Shown here piece by piece: positions 17,232-26,817 of a DNA stretch of 64,000 bases. Source of the DNA: an uncultured Prevotella sp. (GTDB lineage: Bacteria; Bacteroidota; Bacteroidia; Bacteroidales; Bacteroidaceae); the NCBI GenBank assembly GCA_905202125.1, contig CAJKQX010000001.1:1-64000 (forward strand). Direction: 5' to 3'. The position numbers and the translations under genes are program-made. The number at the start of each line of letters is the position of its first letter. Position 1 is the stretch's first letter. The notes beneath the pieces are model-generated. The model made no database searches, was not told the DNA's origin, and saw only the letters and a program-made list of their open reading frames with translations.

Positions 17232-18413
17232 TTATTTGGCCTGAGTGCCAGCTGCGGCCTGAGGCTTGGCAAACAAATTACGTTTCAGATAGTCGCGCAC
17301 AGGGATGTCATACAGTTTCAACGCAGAATATGCGGTGAAGACAGCAGCAATGAACAATCCCACGCATGTACATATTATCATGCTCGTAGGTGCATCGGGA
17401 TGGCTCGTTTTGAAGGTGTAAACCATGTAGACATAAGGGATATGCGTGAGATACAACGGATAGGATATGTCTCCGAGAAAATTGCACACTACGCGCATCT
17501 TCTTGTTTGTAATCTCACTGCCGGCTCCCATGCAGAGAATCAAAGGGAAAAGAAATAAAATGACAAACGACTCGTACAGACCATTCATCCACATATCTGA
17601 CTCACCACCTATACGTGGCATAACAGTCATTGCCAATACGATGAGAGCACATACGACAAAGCCATTGGAAACTTTGATAAAACGTCCGATACGGGCAATC
17701 AATATGCCCACAAGAAACGGATAAGCCAAACGAACAAATCCGATAAAGATCTGCGCCGGCTCAAAAGCCCATCCTCCGATAACCGTATAGGCTGCCCATT
17801 CGCGAGTGGCAAGAAATCCGAATAAGTCCACATTCATCGTGAGCGTGACCGTAAAGAATGCCGAAACAAGACATAGCGCTCCTATCATCAATTTGGAAAG
17901 ATGACGCAACACGAATGCGTATATTATATTGGCAATATATTCAAACTGCAATGACCATACGGGATCGGTAAAAGGATTGGACACCACCGTACCGCGCATG
18001 TCGAATGCCGGCGGCATTGGCAACATGGTGAAACACCAGAATATTGCCAATATAAACGCATACCACGTCACTGTCTCAATTTTCGGAAAACTGGGACCGG
18101 CATTGATGTAATACAAACATGCACCGAAAACGGTACCAAACACTACCATTGGATGCAGACGTATGAGACGACGTTTGAAGAAATCTTTTGTACTCATGCG
18201 GTTCCAACGGTCATCGTAAGCATAAGCCATGACAAAACCTGACAACGCAAAAAAGAAATCGACAGAAAGATACCCATGATTTACAATTTGATAAACAGGT
18301 CCGGGAGAATATGCTTCAAACATATGAAAAGCCACGACTACCATAGCCGCGACACCTCTTAAACCATCGAGTATCTCATACCGTGGTTTTGAGGCAAGAT
18401 AGGTTGTACTCAT
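17232..18413 (-). CDS. Membrane acyltransferase, acyltransferase-3 (OafA-like) family
   Basis: The 393-residue integral membrane protein has about ten hydrophobic segments. Near the N-terminus GLRGVAAMVVVAFHMFE contains the conserved His of acyltransferase-3 proteins, and DFFFALSGFVMAY and FKRRLIRLHP are also typical of the family. Such enzymes O-acetylate or succinylate surface polysaccharides or lipids. No sugar-synthesis genes adjoin it, so the substrate is unknown. A -7-like element (TACCTTTG, minus strand 18492-18485) lies about 75 nt upstream. Confidence 0.88.
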   Translation of the reverse strand: MSTTYLASKPRYEILDGLRGVAAMVVVAFHMFEAYSPGPVYQIVNHGYLSVDFFFALSGFVMAYAYDDRWNRMSTKDFFKRRLIRLHPMVVFGTVFGACLYYINAGPSFPKIETVTWYAFILAIFWCFTMLPMPPAFDMRGTVVSNPFTDPVWSLQFEYIANIIYAFVLRHLSKLMIGALCLVSAFFTVTLTMNVDLFGFLATREWAAYTVIGGWAFEPAQIFIGFVRLAYPFLVGILIARIGRFIKVSNGFVVCALIVLAMTVMPRIGGESDMWMNGLYESFVILFLFPLILCMGAGSEITNKKMRVVCNFLGDISYPLYLTHIPYVYMVYTFKTSHPDAPTSMIICTCVGLFIAAVFTAYSALKLYDIPVRDYLKRNLFAKPQAAAGTQAK

Positions 18414-18563
18414 TGCAATTTAATTGATAATGACTGAATTATATTTGTTTGGGTTAATTACAGCCTTCGTATTCAAATTGTCGGCAAAGGTACAAATTTT
18501 AGTTGAGAATAGAAGACGAACCATAATAAAATTGGAAACGATGCTGTACTTCATTCTATCTGA

Positions 18564-18609
18564 TAAAAAAAAGAGACTATGCCAAAACTCACGTCTTAAA
18601 CATAGTCTC
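18564..18609 (-). terminator. Terminator of the glmS-purF-like-carAB operon
   Basis: A perfect 9-bp stem GAGACTATG/CATAGTCTC with a 19-nt loop is followed on the minus strand by an 8-9 base T run, 20 nt after the carB stop codon. Confidence 0.85.
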
Positions 18610-18629
18610 AATTATGAAAAGGGATTGTT

Positions 18630-21600
18630 TTATTTATACTCAGCCCAACTCTTGATATCTATATCCTCGAGTTTCATTGTGCAAAAAGCATTGATAAATG
18701 CACTTGCAAGACGACTGTTGGTGACCAAAGGAATGTTGAGGTCAATTGCGGCACGACGGATCTTATATCCGTTGGTAAGCTCATGAGGCGTGAGATCCTT
18801 TGGGATATTCACCACCATATCTATTTTCTTATTATGCAACAGTTCGAGAGCCTGTGGCTCCATTCCTTGTTCTGAAGGCCAATATACACGTGTGTTTTTC
18901 ACACCATTTTCCTCAAGGAAGCGCGATGTGCCGCCTGTGGCATAAATCTCATATCCATTGTTTACCAACATGTGGGCCGCATCAAGCATCTCTGTCTTCT
19001 GTTTGGCTCCGCCGGTAGACATGAGTACCGTTTTCTCGGGAATGCGATGGCCGACAGCAAGCATGCTCTTGAGTAGCGCATCGTTGGTATCATCACCGAG
19101 ACAACCGACTTCTCCTGTTGACGACATATCAACACCAAGAACAGGATCGGCCTTCTGCAGACGATTGAATGAGAACTGCGATGCCTTGATTCCTACATAG
19201 TCAAGATCGAATAGATTCTTTCCCGGTTTCTCCACCGGTAATCCAAGCATGACCTTTGTAGCGAGATCGATAAAATTGAGTTTAAGGACCTTGCTCACAA
19301 ATGGGAACGAACGTGAAGCACGAAGGTTGCATTCAATCACGAGGATATCATTGTCACGGGCCATAAACTGGATGTTGAACGGTCCTGAGATATGCAACTC
19401 TTTGGCTATCTGGCGGCTGACACGCTTGATACGGCGCATAGTTTCCACATAGAGTTTCTGCGGAGGGAACTGTATTGTGGCGTCTCCCGAGTGCACTCCA
19501 GCAAACTCGATATGCTCCGAGATGGCGTAAGCCAATATCTCACCTTTGTTTGCAACGGCATCCATCTCTATTTCTTTGGCATGCTCGATAAAGCGGCTCA
19601 CAACCACAGGATGGTCTTCGGAGACGTTGGCTGCAAGTTTGAGGAATCGTTCAAGCTCGTCACGGTTGGAGCAGACATTCATTGCAGCACCTGACAACAC
19701 ATACGAAGGACGCACCAGAACGGGGAATCCCACCTTATCGATGAATTTGTTGATGTCTTCCATAGAGGTAAGAGCGCTCCACTCCGGCTGGTTGATGCCA
19801 TTGCGTGTGAGCATGGACGAGAATTTGGCACGATCTTCAGCATTATCAATATCTTTGGCAGAGGTACCGAGAATAGGCACATTCTCAGCGTCCAATTTCA
19901 TAGCAAGATTGTTTGGAATCTGTCCTCCGGTAGATACAATGACACCGTGAGGCGTTTCCAATTCGATGATATCCATCACACGTTCGAATGTGAGTTCATC
20001 GAAATAAAGTCGGTCGCACATATCATAATCAGTGGATACTGTCTCCGGATTGTAATTGATCATAACCGAGCGATAGCCTTCCTTACGTATCGTATTGAGA
20101 GCTTGAACTCCACACCAGTCAAACTCAACCGAACTACCAATGCGATAAGCTCCAGATCCAAGTACGATTATCGAACGCTTGTCATTGGTATAATTGATAT
20201 CGTGGGCAACACCGGAATAAGTGACATAAAGATAATTGGTATGCGCAGGATATTCGGCAGCGAGCGTATCAATCTGCTTGACAACAGGCAGAATGCCATA
20301 ATTCTTGCGCAACTGTCGTATCGTGAGCATGGCTTTATGCATATTGCCAATCTCGCTCTCCAATCCCACAGCACGTGCAATCTGGAAATCAGTGAAACCA
20401 TATATCTTGGCTGTACGCAACAGTTCCTTATCAAGATTGTTGACACTGTTGAGTTTTTTCATCTGCTCATCGATATCGATGATATGTTTGAGTTTCTCGA
20501 GGAACCATTTGTCGATCTTCGTAAGATCATGAATCTGATCTATGGTGTAGCCTTTGTGCATGGCCTTCGAGATAATGAACACACGCTTATCTGTCGGTTC
20601 TTTCAATGCTGCATCGATATCGGGTATTTCGAGTTCTTTATTCTCCACAAAACCGTGCATACTCTGACCGATCATACGCAGACCTTTTTGTATGGCCTCC
20701 TCAAAATTACGACCGATGGCCATAACCTCGCCCACCGATTTCATTGAAGAACCGATTTCCTTGTCTACACCGCGGAATTTGCTCAAGTCCCAGCGCGGTA
20801 TCTTACATACAACGTAATCAAGGGCAGGTTCGAAGAACACACTTGTGGTTTTTGTTATCGAATTTTTGAGTTCGAACAATCCATAACCCATACCCAACTT
20901 TGCTGCAACAAATGCGAGAGGATATCCGGTAGCCTTTGACGCAAGTGCCGATGAACGGCTCAAACGCGCATTTACCTCAATCACTCGATAATCCTCACTG
21001 TTGGGATCCAAAGCATATTGAACGTTACATTCACCAACGATACCAATGTGACGTATGATTCGGATAGCCAACGAACGCAGTTTCTGGCTTTCTGAATTAG
21101 TCAGTGTCTGTGTCGGTGCCACAACAATACTTTCACCGGTGTGGATACCTAATGGATCGAAATTCTCCATGTTACATACGGTGATGCAGTTATCGTAACG
21201 GTCACGCACCACTTCGTACTCGATTTCTTTCCATCCTTTGAGACTTTTTTCCACCAACACCTGAGGTGAGAATGAGAATGCTTTTTCTGCCAAACGATTC
21301 AACTCTTCCTCGTTGTCACAGAATCCGCTGCCCAATCCGCCCAAAGCATAAGCAGCACGCAGAATCACGGGATAACCCAGTTCGGCGGCAGCTTTACGTG
21401 CTTGCTCTATTGACTCACAGGCTTCACTACTGATTGTCTTTACATTGATTTCGTTGAGTTTTTCAACGAACAACTCACGGTCTTCAGTATCCATAATCGC
21501 CTGAACCGACGTACCGAGCACCTGTACTCCGTATTTCTCCAGTACGCCACTCTTGTAGAGTGCTACTCCGCAATTCAATGCGGTCTGTCCACCAAATGCA

Positions 21601-21860
21601 AGCAAAATGCCATCTGGGCGTTCCTTCTGTATAACACGCTCAACAAAATATGGCTGAACCGGGAGGAAATAAATCTGATCGGCAACACCCTCGGATGTCT
21701 GGACGGTTGCAATATTCGGGTTGATAAGCACTGTTTCCACACCTTCTTCGCGCAGAGCCTTCAATGCTTGTGAACCGGAATAATCGAACTCTCCGGCTTC
21801 ACCAATCTTAAGAGCGCCGGAACCCAACAGTAATACTTTTTTTATATTGTCGTATTTCAT
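18630..21860 (-). CDS. carB: Carbamoyl-phosphate synthase large subunit
   Basis: At 1076 residues this is the usual length. It has two ATP-grasp halves: the first starts KKVLLLGSGALKIGEAGEFDYSGSQA, the second SIIVLGSGAYRIGSSVEFDWCGVQ. Each has its own ATP and metal residues (VIEVNARLSRSSALASKATGYPLA and VIECNLRASRSFPFVSKVL). The C-terminal MGS-like allosteric domain (TGGTSRFLEENG) is present. It makes carbamoyl phosphate for pyrimidines and arginine from bicarbonate, ATP and ammonia from CarA. Eight bases separate it from carA; it is the last gene of the operon. Confidence 0.98.
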   Translation of the reverse strand: MKYDNIKKVLLLGSGALKIGEAGEFDYSGSQALKALREEGVETVLINPNIATVQTSEGVADQIYFLPVQPYFVERVIQKERPDGILLAFGGQTALNCGVALYKSGVLEKYGVQVLGTSVQAIMDTEDRELFVEKLNEINVKTISSEACESIEQARKAAAELGYPVILRAAYALGGLGSGFCDNEEELNRLAEKAFSFSPQVLVEKSLKGWKEIEYEVVRDRYDNCITVCNMENFDPLGIHTGESIVVAPTQTLTNSESQKLRSLAIRIIRHIGIVGECNVQYALDPNSEDYRVIEVNARLSRSSALASKATGYPLAFVAAKLGMGYGLFELKNSITKTTSVFFEPALDYVVCKIPRWDLSKFRGVDKEIGSSMKSVGEVMAIGRNFEEAIQKGLRMIGQSMHGFVENKELEIPDIDAALKEPTDKRVFIISKAMHKGYTIDQIHDLTKIDKWFLEKLKHIIDIDEQMKKLNSVNNLDKELLRTAKIYGFTDFQIARAVGLESEIGNMHKAMLTIRQLRKNYGILPVVKQIDTLAAEYPAHTNYLYVTYSGVAHDINYTNDKRSIIVLGSGAYRIGSSVEFDWCGVQALNTIRKEGYRSVMINYNPETVSTDYDMCDRLYFDELTFERVMDIIELETPHGVIVSTGGQIPNNLAMKLDAENVPILGTSAKDIDNAEDRAKFSSMLTRNGINQPEWSALTSMEDINKFIDKVGFPVLVRPSYVLSGAAMNVCSNRDELERFLKLAANVSEDHPVVVSRFIEHAKEIEMDAVANKGEILAYAISEHIEFAGVHSGDATIQFPPQKLYVETMRRIKRVSRQIAKELHISGPFNIQFMARDNDILVIECNLRASRSFPFVSKVLKLNFIDLATKVMLGLPVEKPGKNLFDLDYVGIKASQFSFNRLQKADPVLGVDMSSTGEVGCLGDDTNDALLKSMLAVGHRIPEKTVLMSTGGAKQKTEMLDAAHMLVNNGYEIYATGGTSRFLEENGVKNTRVYWPSEQGMEPQALELLHNKKIDMVVNIPKDLTPHELTNGYKIRRAAIDLNIPLVTNSRLASAFINAFCTMKLEDIDIKSWAEYK

Positions 21861-21868
21861 TTCGTAAA

Positions 21869-22945
21869 TTATTTTAATGAGGCAACATATTTGTCAAACA
21901 TAAACATAGTGTCCAATGTACCCGAACATGCCTCGGGGTGGAACTGACAAGAGAACCACGGATTGGTCTTGTGTTTGATACCTTCGTTAGAACCATCGTT
22001 CATATTAACAAACAGTTCTTCCCAATCGGCTCCTAAAGTTTTTCCATCGACAGCATAACCATGATTCTGTGTGGTTATGAAACAATCGGTGCTACCAATC
22101 ATACGTACCGGCTGATTATGAGAGCGATGACCGTATTTCAGTTTATACGTTCTTGCCCCACTGGCTTTTGCAAGAAGTTGATTACCCATGCAGATACCAC
22201 AAATAGGTTTACGAGACATACTTATCTGTTTGCGAATGATTTCCACTGCATCATTACACATATCCGGATCTCCTGGGCCGTTGGCCAAGAATAGTCCGTC
22301 AAATTCCATATCCGTGTAATCATAATTCCACGGTACGCGAATGAGCTCCACTCCACGTCCTATAAGAGATCTTATAATATTGGCTTTTACGCCACAGTCT
22401 ACAAGAACGACTTTCTTTCCGGCTCCCTCATTATAACGTATAATTTCCTTACAGCTAACTTGCTCAACGAAATTTACACCTTCATAATGAGAGTCAGGTA
22501 TATTTTCCGTGTCATCATCAAACAGAATCTTACCCATCATGACTCCGTTTTCACGCAATACTTTTGTCAACTCTCTCGTGTCAACACCTGTAATTCCGGG
22601 AACATGTTCGCGTTTCAACCAATCGGCAAGGCTCTCTTTCGCATTCCAATGAGAATATTCTTCACTATAATCCGTGACAATTATCGCCGTTGTATAGATC
22701 TTATCACTCTCCATGAACAACGGCAATCCATTATCCGAATGTTCGAATGAAGGAACGCCATAATTGCCTACCAAAGGATAGGTTAACACCATCAACTGTC
22801 CAGCATAAGACGGATCGGTCAACGCTTCAGGATAACCGACCATTGCTGTATTGAAGACGACTTCGCCGGATACCGGACATTCGTATCCAAATGACTTTCC
22901 ATGGAATTTTGTTCCATTCTCCAAAACTAAAGTTACATTTCTCAT
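21869..22945 (-). CDS. carA: Carbamoyl-phosphate synthase small (glutaminase) subunit
   Basis: The 358-residue protein has the N-terminal CPSase small domain (VLENGTKFHGKSFG) and a class I glutaminase domain with FLANGPGDP, the nucleophile Cys in GICMGNQLL and CQFHPEA with the catalytic His-Glu. It supplies ammonia to CarB. Nine bases separate its start from the stop of the purF-like gene upstream. Confidence 0.98.
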   Translation of the reverse strand: MRNVTLVLENGTKFHGKSFGYECPVSGEVVFNTAMVGYPEALTDPSYAGQLMVLTYPLVGNYGVPSFEHSDNGLPLFMESDKIYTTAIIVTDYSEEYSHWNAKESLADWLKREHVPGITGVDTRELTKVLRENGVMMGKILFDDDTENIPDSHYEGVNFVEQVSCKEIIRYNEGAGKKVVLVDCGVKANIIRSLIGRGVELIRVPWNYDYTDMEFDGLFLANGPGDPDMCNDAVEIIRKQISMSRKPICGICMGNQLLAKASGARTYKLKYGHRSHNQPVRMIGSTDCFITTQNHGYAVDGKTLGADWEELFVNMNDGSNEGIKHKTNPWFSCQFHPEACSGTLDTMFMFDKYVASLK

Positions 22946-22954
22946 TTTATATTC

Positions 22955-24850
22955 TTAGAATTTCTGTTCTTGATGATAATAATTCTCTATATAATTCACA
23001 AATGCCAGATTGCACAACTTTGTTCCACCTGGCGTGGGATATTTACCGGTAAAGTACCAGTCGCCTTTATGCTTGGGTATGGCTTTGTGCAAGCCGTCAA
23101 TCGACTGAAACACGAGTTCAATGGGAGTTGTCACATCATCCGGACGTAACATCTCTACAATCTTGCGGTTGATTTCTTCGACTGAGAACGATTTATACAA
23201 ATCGCGTACACAGTTGCGCATTTCTTCTTTGGGCTTAAGAAGTTCTTCCTTACATGCCCTATATATTTTTTCAATCAAATCATGCAGGCCATGTTCCTTC
23301 ATTAATTCGATAGTTGCCCTGAAAGCACAAAACTCTTCAAGACGCGGCATATCTATTCCGTAATAATCCGGATAACGTATCTGCGGAGCACTGCTGACGA
23401 TAATAATCTTTTTGGGATGAAGACGATCAAGAATGTGCAGAATGCTCTCTTTCAATGTCGTGCCACGCACGATGCTGTCATCTATGACAACCAGATTGTC
23501 GACATCGCGTTCTATTCCATCGTATGTGATGTCATAGACGTGGGATGCCAGATCGTTTCTGGAATTGCCCTCGGTGATAAATGTCCTTAGCTTTATATCT
23601 TTCCATGCTATCTTCTCCGAGCGGACATAGTCATTGAGTATCGGCAAGAGTTCATCCTCCGTAGGTTTATGGCTTAAAGAGAGAATCTTTTCCACCTTAC
23701 ACTGGTTGACGTATCGCTTAAAACCGGTAAGCAAACCATAATAAGCCACTTCTGCCGTATTAGGAATAAATGAGAACACCGTGTGTTTCACGTCATAATC
23801 AATGGCTTTGAGAACGGGTTCGTTCAATAGTTCGCCAAGACATTTACGCTCTTTATAAATATCACGGTCGCTACCACGGCTGAAATATATTCGTTCGAAT
23901 GAACAGGCAGAATCACCACGTTGAGGAATCACTTCCTCTATACTGAAATCACCGTTGCGTCTCACAAACATTGCATGTCCGGGCATCAGTTCCTTGATAT
24001 CCTCACATTCAAGATCGAACGTTGTCTGCAAGACTGGTCGTTCACTGGCAAGAGCCACAAACTCATCGTTTTTATAATAAAAAGCAGGACGTATACCCCA
24101 CGGATCGCGCATGGAAAACATCTCGCCACTCCCCGTAAGACCACAAACCACATATCCACCATCAAAATCAGCCATAGAGCTTTTCAATACATTGCTCATT
24201 ATGACATTATCATTAATATAATGTGTGATTTCGCGGTCTTTCAGTCCAAGTTCTTTAGCTCTCACAAAATTTCGTTCAACCTCTCTGTCCAAACGATGGC
24301 CCATGAGTTCAAGCATGATGTAAGCATCACTATAAATTCGCGGGCATTGGCCCTGAAGAGTCAATTTATCGAATATTTCTTCGATATTCGTCATATTGAA
24401 ATTGCCACACAGACACAGATTCTTCGCCTGCCAATTGTTTCGTCTCAAGAATGGATGCACGTAAGAAAGACCGCTTTTTCCGGTGGTAGAATAGCGAAGA
24501 TGTCCCATATACAACTCACCGGCAAAAGGAAGATTTTTGTTTGCAAAATCCGCATCTCTGAGTTGTTCGGATGTAAGATCTTTCAAACCACAGTGAGCAT
24601 ATCCGAAAATCTCTGTTATGGCATCTTTTCCCTCGGCACGTTCGCGAAACATATATTCCTGTCCCGGAGTGTCGTTCAATTTGACACAGGCGATACCGGC
24701 ACCTTCCTGTCCGCGGTTGTGCTGTTTCTCCATCATCAGATAGAGTTTGTTCAAACCAAACATCCATGTACCATATTTTTCTTGATAATATGTCAACGGT
24801 TTGAGCAATCTTATCATTGCTACGCCACACTCATGTTTTAACGGTTCCAC
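22955..24850 (-). CDS. Amidophosphoribosyltransferase-like protein (long PurF paralogue)
   Basis: The 631-residue protein is PurF-like but about 130-150 residues longer than common PurF. The glutaminase domain begins after a seven-residue extension (MEPLKHE-CGV), comparable to the propeptide of Bacillus PurF, so Cys8 would be the N-terminal nucleophile after processing. QHNRGQEGAG and GHLRYSTTGKSG follow as in class II amidotransferases. The phosphoribosyl domain has the PRPP loop VVIDDSIVRGTTLKES. The extra length is spread through the middle and the C-terminus. It may catalyse the first step of purine synthesis, or be a specialised paralogue. It sits between glmS and carA, so its expression is tied to two other glutamine-using enzymes. 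Confidence 0.85.
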   Translation of the reverse strand: MEPLKHECGVAMIRLLKPLTYYQEKYGTWMFGLNKLYLMMEKQHNRGQEGAGIACVKLNDTPGQEYMFRERAEGKDAITEIFGYAHCGLKDLTSEQLRDADFANKNLPFAGELYMGHLRYSTTGKSGLSYVHPFLRRNNWQAKNLCLCGNFNMTNIEEIFDKLTLQGQCPRIYSDAYIMLELMGHRLDREVERNFVRAKELGLKDREITHYINDNVIMSNVLKSSMADFDGGYVVCGLTGSGEMFSMRDPWGIRPAFYYKNDEFVALASERPVLQTTFDLECEDIKELMPGHAMFVRRNGDFSIEEVIPQRGDSACSFERIYFSRGSDRDIYKERKCLGELLNEPVLKAIDYDVKHTVFSFIPNTAEVAYYGLLTGFKRYVNQCKVEKILSLSHKPTEDELLPILNDYVRSEKIAWKDIKLRTFITEGNSRNDLASHVYDITYDGIERDVDNLVVIDDSIVRGTTLKESILHILDRLHPKKIIIVSSAPQIRYPDYYGIDMPRLEEFCAFRATIELMKEHGLHDLIEKIYRACKEELLKPKEEMRNCVRDLYKSFSVEEINRKIVEMLRPDDVTTPIELVFQSIDGLHKAIPKHKGDWYFTGKYPTPGGTKLCNLAFVNYIENYYHQEQKF

Positions 24851-24897
24851 AATCTTCGTGTTTTTATTTAATTAATGAATATGTTCATCTTGAAAAA

Positions 24898-26742
24898 TCA
24901 TTCAACGGTGACCGATTTGGCCAAGTTTCTGGGTTGATCTACATTCTTACCCTTGCATACGGCGACATGATATGCCAATAATTGCAATGGGATAGTATAT
25001 ATGAGAGGTTCAAGACATTCGATAGTATCAGGCAGTTCAATCACTTCGTCCGCAATACGGCTGATAGTTTCATCGCCATTGCTTACCAAAGCTATTACCT
25101 TGCCATGGCGGGCTTTGATTTCCTGAATATTACTCAGCACTTTCTCATACATTGCATTATGTGTTGCAATAACGACAACCGGCATATCCGAATCGATGAG
25201 AGCTATCGGACCATGTTTCATCTCTGCTGCCGGATATCCTTCGGCGTGGATGTAACTTATTTCCTTGAGTTTCAACGCTCCTTCCAATGCGACCGGATAA
25301 CCGTATCCACGGCCGAGATACAGGAAATTATGAGCATAGGTGAACATACGGCTGAGGTCGGCTATTCTATTATTAAGTTTGAGTACCTCTTTCATCTTTT
25401 CCGGTATGCTGCACAATTCTTTTACGATGGTTGAGTAATTTTCAACACTGATTGTATTCTTAGCTTTTGCCAAAGCCAAAGCGAACATCACAAGAACAGT
25501 GACCTGACCTGTGAATGCCTTTGTCGATGCCACACCGATTTCCGGTCCTACATGGATGTAACTTCCCGTATTTGTAACACGAGGTATGCTTGAACCAACA
25601 GCGTTGCAAACACCATAGATGAATGCGCCTTTACTTTTGGCTATCTCCACAGCCGCCAATGTATCGGCCGTCTCACCACTTTGTGATATAGCAATCACGA
25701 TATCATTGTCCGAAACCACAGGGTTGCTGTATCTGAACTCACTTGCATATTCCACCACAACCGGTATGCGACAGAAATTCTCGATCAGATACTTACCTAT
25801 CAATCCGGCATGCCATGAGGTGCCACATGCAACAATAATAATACGGTGGGCCTTGAGCAGACGGTCCTTGTTATCGATGATGGCGCTCAATGTAACATCA
25901 AAATCATCCATACCCACACGTCCCCTCATACAATTGGATATACATTCGGGTTGTTCGAATATCTCCTTAAGCATGAAATGCGGAAATCCGCCCTTTTCTA
26001 TCTGACCGAGATTGAGATCCACCGTTTGTATTTCCGGACTGAGTTTACGGTTGTGAATATTGACCACTTCCAATTCCCGACCGAGTTGCATCACTGCGAT
26101 ATTGCCATCTTCGAGATACACCACCTTGTCTGTATATTCAATCAGTGGAGATGCGTCCGAACCCAAAAAGAATTCGTTATCGCCTATTCCTACAACAAGA
26201 GGACTTTGCTTTCTGGCTGCAATAATTCTGTCGGGATGGTTCTTATCCAGCAAAGCAATGGCGTAAGCTCCTATTATCTGATGCAAAGATATTTGAAGGG
26301 CGGTGAGCAGGTCCAGATTTTTCTTTTTCTGTACATACTCGATCAACTGCACAAGCACCTCTGTGTCGGTATCGGATGTAAAATGAACACCTTTTGCTAT
26401 CAGATTGCGCTTGATGTCGCTATAATTCTCGATTATACCATTGTGGATTATTGCCAAGTTGTGTGATTCCGAATAATGAGGATGTGCATTCCGCGATGAA
26501 GGTTCGCCATGGGTAGCCCATCGAGTATGGGCGATACCGATTGAGCCTGAGATATCTTTATCATTACAAAATTCCTCAAGATCAGAAACCTTACCTTTAG
26601 TCTTGTAAACATTAAGAGATGATTGATTGTTCATCAACGCGACACCTGCACTATCGTATCCACGATATTCCAACCTACGCAATCCGTTTATCAAAATCGG
26701 AAAAGCATCTTTATGTCCTAAATAACCGACAATACCACACAT
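24898..26742 (-). CDS. glmS: Glutamine-fructose-6-phosphate aminotransferase (isomerizing)
   Basis: The 614-residue enzyme makes glucosamine 6-phosphate for peptidoglycan and lipopolysaccharide. The N-terminal class II glutaminase starts MCGIVGYLGH with Cys2 as nucleophile. Two SIS isomerase domains follow (IIVACGTSWHAG, AISQSGETADTLAA, EIGVASTKAFTGQ), and the C-terminus ends PRNLAKSVTVE as is usual for GlmS. It is the first gene of the operon, 47 nt before the purF-like gene. I see no glmS ribozyme upstream. Confidence 0.98.
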   Translation of the reverse strand: MCGIVGYLGHKDAFPILINGLRRLEYRGYDSAGVALMNNQSSLNVYKTKGKVSDLEEFCNDKDISGSIGIAHTRWATHGEPSSRNAHPHYSESHNLAIIHNGIIENYSDIKRNLIAKGVHFTSDTDTEVLVQLIEYVQKKKNLDLLTALQISLHQIIGAYAIALLDKNHPDRIIAARKQSPLVVGIGDNEFFLGSDASPLIEYTDKVVYLEDGNIAVMQLGRELEVVNIHNRKLSPEIQTVDLNLGQIEKGGFPHFMLKEIFEQPECISNCMRGRVGMDDFDVTLSAIIDNKDRLLKAHRIIIVACGTSWHAGLIGKYLIENFCRIPVVVEYASEFRYSNPVVSDNDIVIAISQSGETADTLAAVEIAKSKGAFIYGVCNAVGSSIPRVTNTGSYIHVGPEIGVASTKAFTGQVTVLVMFALALAKAKNTISVENYSTIVKELCSIPEKMKEVLKLNNRIADLSRMFTYAHNFLYLGRGYGYPVALEGALKLKEISYIHAEGYPAAEMKHGPIALIDSDMPVVVIATHNAMYEKVLSNIQEIKARHGKVIALVSNGDETISRIADEVIELPDTIECLEPLIYTIPLQLLAYHVAVCKGKNVDQPRNLAKSVTVE

Positions 26743-26762
26743 ATTCTTTTAATTGTCTTAAT

Positions 26763-26808
26763 ATATAAAATTAAGCGTCAGACATAAAATAGAAATGCCC
26801 AACGCTTA
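26763..26808 (-). terminator. Terminator of the Wza-like lipoprotein gene
   Basis: On the minus strand TAAGCGTTGGGCAT pairs with ATGTCTGACGCTTA (14 bp, three of them wobble pairs) and is followed by ATTTTATAT. Confidence 0.6.
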
Positions 26809-26817
26809 GTAATGAAT

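Noticed and set aside
18424..18786. 120-codon plus-strand open frame near the carB terminator
   Set aside because: Crosses the acyltransferase leader, a terminator hairpin and the 3' end of carB; no recognisable protein.
19947..20747. 266-codon plus-strand open frame
   Set aside because: Lies wholly antisense to carB, which is complete and conserved.
24851..24897. glmS ribozyme or other regulatory RNA around glmS
   Set aside because: The space before and after glmS is short and shows no conserved ribozyme core; the type is known mainly from Firmicutes.
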